DNA from: Candidatus Aminicenantota bacterium | GTDB lineage: Bacteria; Acidobacteriota; Aminicenantia; Aminicenantales; Aminicenantaceae | Length of the DNA: 64,000 bases | Assembly: GCA_020348385.1 (NCBI GenBank) | Contig: CP070750.1 | Location: forward strand, 1,350,738 to 1,414,737 | Direction: 5' to 3' | Shown here: positions 60,502-64,000 of the stretch, in pieces | Numbering within the stretch: position 1 is the stretch's first letter | Layout: each line of letters opens with the position of its first letter | Notes under the pieces: model-generated | What the model was told of the DNA's origin: nothing | The model's database searches: none | The model's input: only the letters and a program-made list of their open reading frames with translations | Position numbers and translations under genes: made by a program

Positions 60502-62412
60502 ATGTCTGTTGCCGATGTCCAAAAAGTACATATCGTTGCCTACTCAGGTTTGAAAAAAACCTTTATCAACTCACTTCAGGAAGAGGGGCTCCTTCAGATA
60601 GAGAAAGCTGATTTCGATACTCTAGGTCTGAGTACTCCTTTTACAGAGGTCACCACTGTTGAACATCAGCTTCACCGATTGTCGCATGCCCTGGATTATC
60701 TCTCCCAATGGGAAGAAAGGGGATTGGCCGAGAAACTTTTTGCGCAAAAGCTTCAAGTTACCAGCCGGGAAAGGGAGGAGATCCTCAGCGAAGATTTTAT
60801 TCCTCTGTTGGACCAGGTTGAAAATTGCGAAAAGGAAAAAAATGATATCGACTCCCATCTCCGGTTTTTGGAAAAAGAAGAGGAATTTTTGCGTTCTCTT
60901 CAAAGTCTTCAATTACCTATCAAGTCGGTGGCTGATACAGAGACTACCGAAGTGGTTATGGGCATCATGCCCCTGGCATCGTTCAGAGAATTATCAGCAG
61001 AAACTGGAGAGGAAGCGTTTTGGAGTCATGTCATTTCTCAGGGAAAGAGACATGTTCATCTTTTACTGGTTTATTTGAAAAGCCAAAAGGAGCATTACAG
61101 GCAAATTCTGAAGGACAATAATTTTAGCCCTCTGTACTTCACCGAAACCATGCTGAAGGAGGCAGGTGACCAAGGTAAGGTCATGGATGTTATCCAAGCG
61201 TTATCAAAGGAAAAAGACCTCGAAAAGGGAAAACGGGAGCTGCTGGAAGAAAAAGGGAAAGAGTTGGCCTCATCGCGAGAACAACTGATGAGGATCCACG
61301 ATGTTTTGCTCAATGAGCGAGAAAAACGGCTTTCTTCCCGAAATCTCGGGGAAACCACCAGGGCCATTTTTTTGGAAGGCTGGATAAAAACCGTGGATAT
61401 CCCCCGACTTGAGGCCAAGCTTTTGCCTTTTTCTGAACTCGTCCAATGTTATTTTCGTCCACCCCTCCCCGAGGAAGATCCCCCGATCATTCTGGAGAAT
61501 CCCAGGATTGGCAGGCCTTTCGAAATCATAACAAAACTCTACGGCCTTCCTCAGCGTGGCACTTTGGATCCCACGCTTTATCTGGCTCCTTTTTTCTTCC
61601 TTTTTGTGGGATTGACTGTGAGTGAAGCCGGGTATGGGCTTCTGGTCGCACTATCGAGTTTCCTTTTTTTAAAATTTGCCAAGCCTCGGGGCGGATTGCG
61701 TCAATTTTTGACTCTAATGGCCATTTTGGGCGTGGCCACTGTCATTCTTGGGACATTGGTCGGAGGATGGTTCGGATTCCCGATTCGGAAACTGATGATT
61801 TTGGACCCACTAAAGGATCCCGTTTCCTTCCTGATCCTGTCTTTGGCCCTGGGATTCATCCAAGTGTGGTTCGGAACGCTCCTAAACATGATATCAAGGA
61901 TCAAGAGCAAAGAGTATCTTCAGGCCATCTTTGTCCAGGGAGGGTGGTTGATCCTTCTCCCTTCTTTGGTGCTGTACGCATTGATGAAACAATCCGTTTG
62001 GGGGATCCTCGCCCTAGTGGGAGCTGCAGGGATCGTGTTTTTTGCCGCACCCAGTCGAAATCCAATCGCCCGTTTTTTCGGCGGGCTTTATAGTTTGTAC
62101 GATGTATCTCGTTATTTGGCAGATGTCCTTTCCTACTCTCGGCTTCTGGCACTGGGATTGGCCACCAGTGTCATCGCCATGGTGGTGAATACCCTCTGTC
62201 AGACGGCTCTGGACATCCCCTGGGTCGGGTGGCTTTTTGCTGCGCTCATTTTTGTGGGAGGGCATCTTTTTAATTTGGGAATAAGTTTTCTCGGAGGATT
62301 TGTCCATTCCATGAGGCTACAATTCGTGGAATTTTTCAGCAAATTTTTTAAGTCCGGAGGAAAGCCGTTCAAACCATTCGCATTGGAAAGCAAATATGTC
62401 GAATTTATTTAA
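60502..62412 (+). CDS. V/A-type ATPase subunit I
   Basis: 636 residues. The N-terminal half (about 1-340) is soluble with long coiled coils. The C-terminal half has about seven membrane helices starting near YLAPFFFLFVGLTVSEAGYGLL; DVLSYSRLLALGLATSVIAMVVN contains the conserved Arg expected to face the c-ring, and SFLGGFVHSMRLQFVEFFSKFF the typical final helix. It makes the ion half-channels. Three bases after subunit H. A repeat element follows its stop. Confidence 0.93.
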   Translation: MSVADVQKVHIVAYSGLKKTFINSLQEEGLLQIEKADFDTLGLSTPFTEVTTVEHQLHRLSHALDYLSQWEERGLAEKLFAQKLQVTSREREEILSEDFIPLLDQVENCEKEKNDIDSHLRFLEKEEEFLRSLQSLQLPIKSVADTETTEVVMGIMPLASFRELSAETGEEAFWSHVISQGKRHVHLLLVYLKSQKEHYRQILKDNNFSPLYFTETMLKEAGDQGKVMDVIQALSKEKDLEKGKRELLEEKGKELASSREQLMRIHDVLLNEREKRLSSRNLGETTRAIFLEGWIKTVDIPRLEAKLLPFSELVQCYFRPPLPEEDPPIILENPRIGRPFEIITKLYGLPQRGTLDPTLYLAPFFFLFVGLTVSEAGYGLLVALSSFLFLKFAKPRGGLRQFLTLMAILGVATVILGTLVGGWFGFPIRKLMILDPLKDPVSFLILSLALGFIQVWFGTLLNMISRIKSKEYLQAIFVQGGWLILLPSLVLYALMKQSVWGILALVGAAGIVFFAAPSRNPIARFFGGLYSLYDVSRYLADVLSYSRLLALGLATSVIAMVVNTLCQTALDIPWVGWLFAALIFVGGHLFNLGISFLGGFVHSMRLQFVEFFSKFFKSGGKPFKPFALESKYVEFI

Positions 62413-62415
62413 TGC

Positions 62416-62528
62416 TTGGATTATTCACGGGCCGACACACCTTTCCCAGCATTTAGGCGTGCATAAACTCGAAAGAAAGGTATTTATAAAATGGGTGATG
62501 GTATCGACAGTTTCTTTGAATAATCCAG
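62416..62528 (+). mobile_element. MITE-like palindromic element, copy C, inside the V-ATPase operon
   Basis: Perfect ten-base terminal repeats GGATTATTCA (62418-62427) and TGAATAATCC (62517-62526). Shares with copy A GATTATTCACG, CCCAGCAT, CATAAACTCGAAAGAA and ATCGAC near the end. It occupies nearly the whole gap between subunits I and K and stops just before the AGGAGG of subunit K. It lacks the GTCAGGA palindrome of the other copies, so it is a shorter form. Confidence 0.7.
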
Positions 62529-62547
62529 AAAATAGGAGGTGGATGAT

Positions 62548-63021
62548 ATGACGCTAGGATTAACTATAGCTATACTGGGAGGCGCTTTTGCCGTGATACT
62601 CGGAGGAGTGGGTTCAGCCATTGGCGTCGGACTTGCCGGACAGGCATCCAGTGGGGTCATGAGCGAAGACCCTGAAAAGTTTGGAAGCCTTCTTCTGCTT
62701 GTTGCATTACCTGGTACGCAAGGAATCTACGGGTTTTTAAGCGCTTTTTTGATCATATTGAAATTGGGATTGACAGGAGGAAGCGTGGCTTCTCCATCTG
62801 TTTTCCAGGGATGGCAAATTTTAATTGCTGCCCTTCCGGTGGCGTTTACCGGTCTCGTTTCTGGAATACATCAGGGAAAAGTCTGTGCTTCAGGCGTTTA
62901 TATGGTGGCCAAACAACCCAAGGATCTTATGAAGCCTGTGATCATGGCCGCGTTGGTGGAAACATATGCTGTCCTTGGTTTGCTCATCACCATTCTTCTT
63001 CTTAACGGCATCTCCTTGTGA
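62548..63021 (+). CDS. V/A-type ATPase subunit K (c-ring), Na+-binding form
   Basis: 157 residues from ATG 62548 with GGAGG upstream. Four membrane helices, two hairpins. LPGTQGIYG (Leu54, Thr57, Gln58, Tyr61), GIHQGKV (Gln109) and VETYAVLG (Glu138) keep all residues that coordinate Na+ in Enterococcus hirae NtpK (Leu61, Thr64, Gln65, Gln110, Glu139). Only the second hairpin has the ion-binding carboxylate, as in V-type rings. So Na+ is the predicted coupling ion. Confidence 0.94.
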   Translation: MTLGLTIAILGGAFAVILGGVGSAIGVGLAGQASSGVMSEDPEKFGSLLLLVALPGTQGIYGFLSAFLIILKLGLTGGSVASPSVFQGWQILIAALPVAFTGLVSGIHQGKVCASGVYMVAKQPKDLMKPVIMAALVETYAVLGLLITILLLNGISL

Positions 63022-63048
63022 ACGGAAAAAAGGTGCGAATCAATAACC

Positions 63049-63465
63049 ATGAGCTTGGAAAAAATATTAGATAAAATCCTGGAGGAGGCCCGGAATGAAG
63101 CCGAACGGATTCTCCTGGAGAGCCGTCAAAAAGCTGAAGAAATAACACAAAATGCCCGGAAACAGGGTGAAATACAGGCAAATGCCCTCCTTGAACAGGC
63201 AGAACGACTGGGAAATCTTGAGGCCAGCCGATTGGTTACCCAAGCCCGTCTTGAAAAAAGAATCAAGATTCTCAGCTGCAAGAAAGATTTGATCGACGAG
63301 GTTTTAGAAAAAGCGTTCCAGAAACAAAAGGGCGATAAAATAGAGCTGAAACGAAAAATCATACGAAAAGACGGGGAAGTTGAAGAGTTTGTCGATCAAG
63401 AGAAATTGAAGCAAGAACTACGACCGAAGCTGGAAAAGGATATTGCCGAGGTTTTGAAAATATGA
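63049..63465 (+). CDS. V/A-type ATPase subunit E (short form)
   Basis: 138 residues, against about 185-200 for usual subunit E. The N-terminal coiled coil (EKILDKILEEARNEAERILLESRQKAEE) is typical. The C-terminal globular part is missing most of its usual beta-alpha-beta fold; only LKRKIIRKDGEVEEFVDQEKL is left. It overlaps the next gene by four bases, so no frameshift is needed to explain the end. It would still form the H/E stalk, but its grip on the head may be changed. Confidence 0.78.
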   Translation: MSLEKILDKILEEARNEAERILLESRQKAEEITQNARKQGEIQANALLEQAERLGNLEASRLVTQARLEKRIKILSCKKDLIDEVLEKAFQKQKGDKIELKRKIIRKDGEVEEFVDQEKLKQELRPKLEKDIAEVLKI

Positions 63466-64000
63466 GTAGAATTTCCCGCTTGGACTATGCCTATGCTGTG
63501 GGCCGGGTTCGTGCGCTGGAAAATTTACTTGTGGCCAAACCCTTCTTCATGGAGGCTGCAGAGGAAAAAAATCTCTCTTCGGCTCTCAAGATCATTTTTG
63601 ATGCGGGACAATTCCATCAGGAAAAAATCGAAATCGAAGATTCGGAACAGCTGGATGGATTTCTGGAGAAAGAAGAGTCTGCATTGCTGGGCTTGGTTTC
63701 CAGTATACTCCATGAAAAAGAGATTGAAAGGATTGTTCTTGATGTCGATCAGCCGGACAAAGCTCTGGAAATATCTCAAGAATTGAAAGTTCCGTTTATA
63801 ACAAAGTATTTGCGGTACAAAATCGATCTGGGGAATTTGAAAATGCTCTGCCGGGCCAAATATCTGGAGCTTTCGCTGGATAGATTGGTAGGATTGTTCC
63901 TGGAGGGCGGATTTCTAGATGTGAATTTTTTTCTGGAAAGCTTTGACCTCTCCTACGGCGAAATCGGAGAGAAGCTTCTGGCTTCAGCCTTCCATTCGGC
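63462..64000 (+). CDS. V/A-type ATPase subunit C (partial)
   Basis: The frame from ATG 63462 (overlapping the subunit E stop) is open to the right edge, giving at least 179 residues. LDYAYAVGRVRALENLLVAKPFF at the start and FITKYLRYKIDLGNLKMLCRAKYL match subunit C/d, which links the soluble rotor to the c-ring. The remaining genes F, A, B and D are expected beyond the window. Confidence 0.88.
   Translation, partial: MSRISRLDYAYAVGRVRALENLLVAKPFFMEAAEEKNLSSALKIIFDAGQFHQEKIEIEDSEQLDGFLEKEESALLGLVSSILHEKEIERIVLDVDQPDKALEISQELKVPFITKYLRYKIDLGNLKMLCRAKYLELSLDRLVGLFLEGGFLDVNFFLESFDLSYGEIGEKLLASAFHS

Noticed and set aside
1-64000. CRISPR arrays, tRNA or rRNA genes
   Set aside because: No regularly spaced repeats, no cloverleaf candidates and no rRNA-like stretches were recognised by eye; a tRNA scan could still find one I missed.

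Overview
The window carries about 60 protein genes, nearly all intact, with short intergenic gaps and many ATGA-type start/stop overlaps. It looks like the chromosome of a Gram-negative, didermic bacterium: TonB receptor, three TolC-type proteins, RND and MacAB exporters, and a DUF5916 beta-barrel. The mix of a V/A-type rotary ATPase, a Na+/H+ antiporter, a sodium symporter, a b6-like cytochrome b complex and many exported hydrolases would fit an uncultured lineage such as Aminicenantes/Acidobacteriota. That placement is an inference; no rRNA or tRNA gene was recognised.

Layout. 1-700: start of a cut-off SGNH lipoprotein gene and a truncated TolC remnant. 834-9566 (minus): an envelope-stress operon, ECF sigma factor, zinc-finger anti-sigma factor, Spy/CpxP-like protein, MacA, MacB ATPase, MacB permease, TolC, then a DUF5916 protein. 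9747-10115: small exported protein with a palindromic site upstream. 10354-14911 (plus): sdhC-sdhA-sdhB, Rieske protein, cytochrome b and a small membrane protein, without cytochrome c. 15170-21054: RadC, formate-THF ligase, thiolase, 3-hydroxybutyryl-CoA dehydrogenase, RecA. 21069-27254 (minus): polysaccharide deacetylase, SagB-type nitroreductase, a decayed small gene, NhaC and UvrA, the last with a Bacillus-type LexA box. 27375-32611 (plus): DUF3311/sodium symporter, M20 amidohydrolase, MntP, VOC protein, isoprenoid-synthase-fold enzyme. 32620-39866 (minus): secreted protein with dockerin-like repeats, then a CusCBA-like metal efflux operon. 40004-42182: BtuB-type receptor with a cobalamin riboswitch and terminator. 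42183-43126: gene-free, with repeats. 43127-45234: aromatic amino acid decarboxylase plus a B3/B4 editing-domain protein. 45202-51905 (minus): SGNH hydrolase, toroid protein and GH172 operon, then a catalytic/non-catalytic M16 peptidase pair. 52187-55980 (minus): TrmO, GIY-YIG protein, IlvE and a Cys-rich/radical SAM trio. 56140-59152: queuosine precursor genes queF and queE-queD-queC, with a DMT transporter. 59282-64000: an unknown gene followed by V-ATPase subunits H, I, K, E and C; the operon runs off the window.

How it fits together. Succinate dehydrogenase and the Rieske/cytochrome b complex point to quinone-based electron transport. The c-ring subunit K has every side chain used for Na+ binding in Enterococcus hirae NtpK; with NhaC and the sodium symporter this suggests a sodium-based energy economy. 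The most unusual structural signal is a family of three diverged palindromic, MITE-like elements (42924-43093, 51926-52107, 62416-62528), one of them inside the V-ATPase operon.
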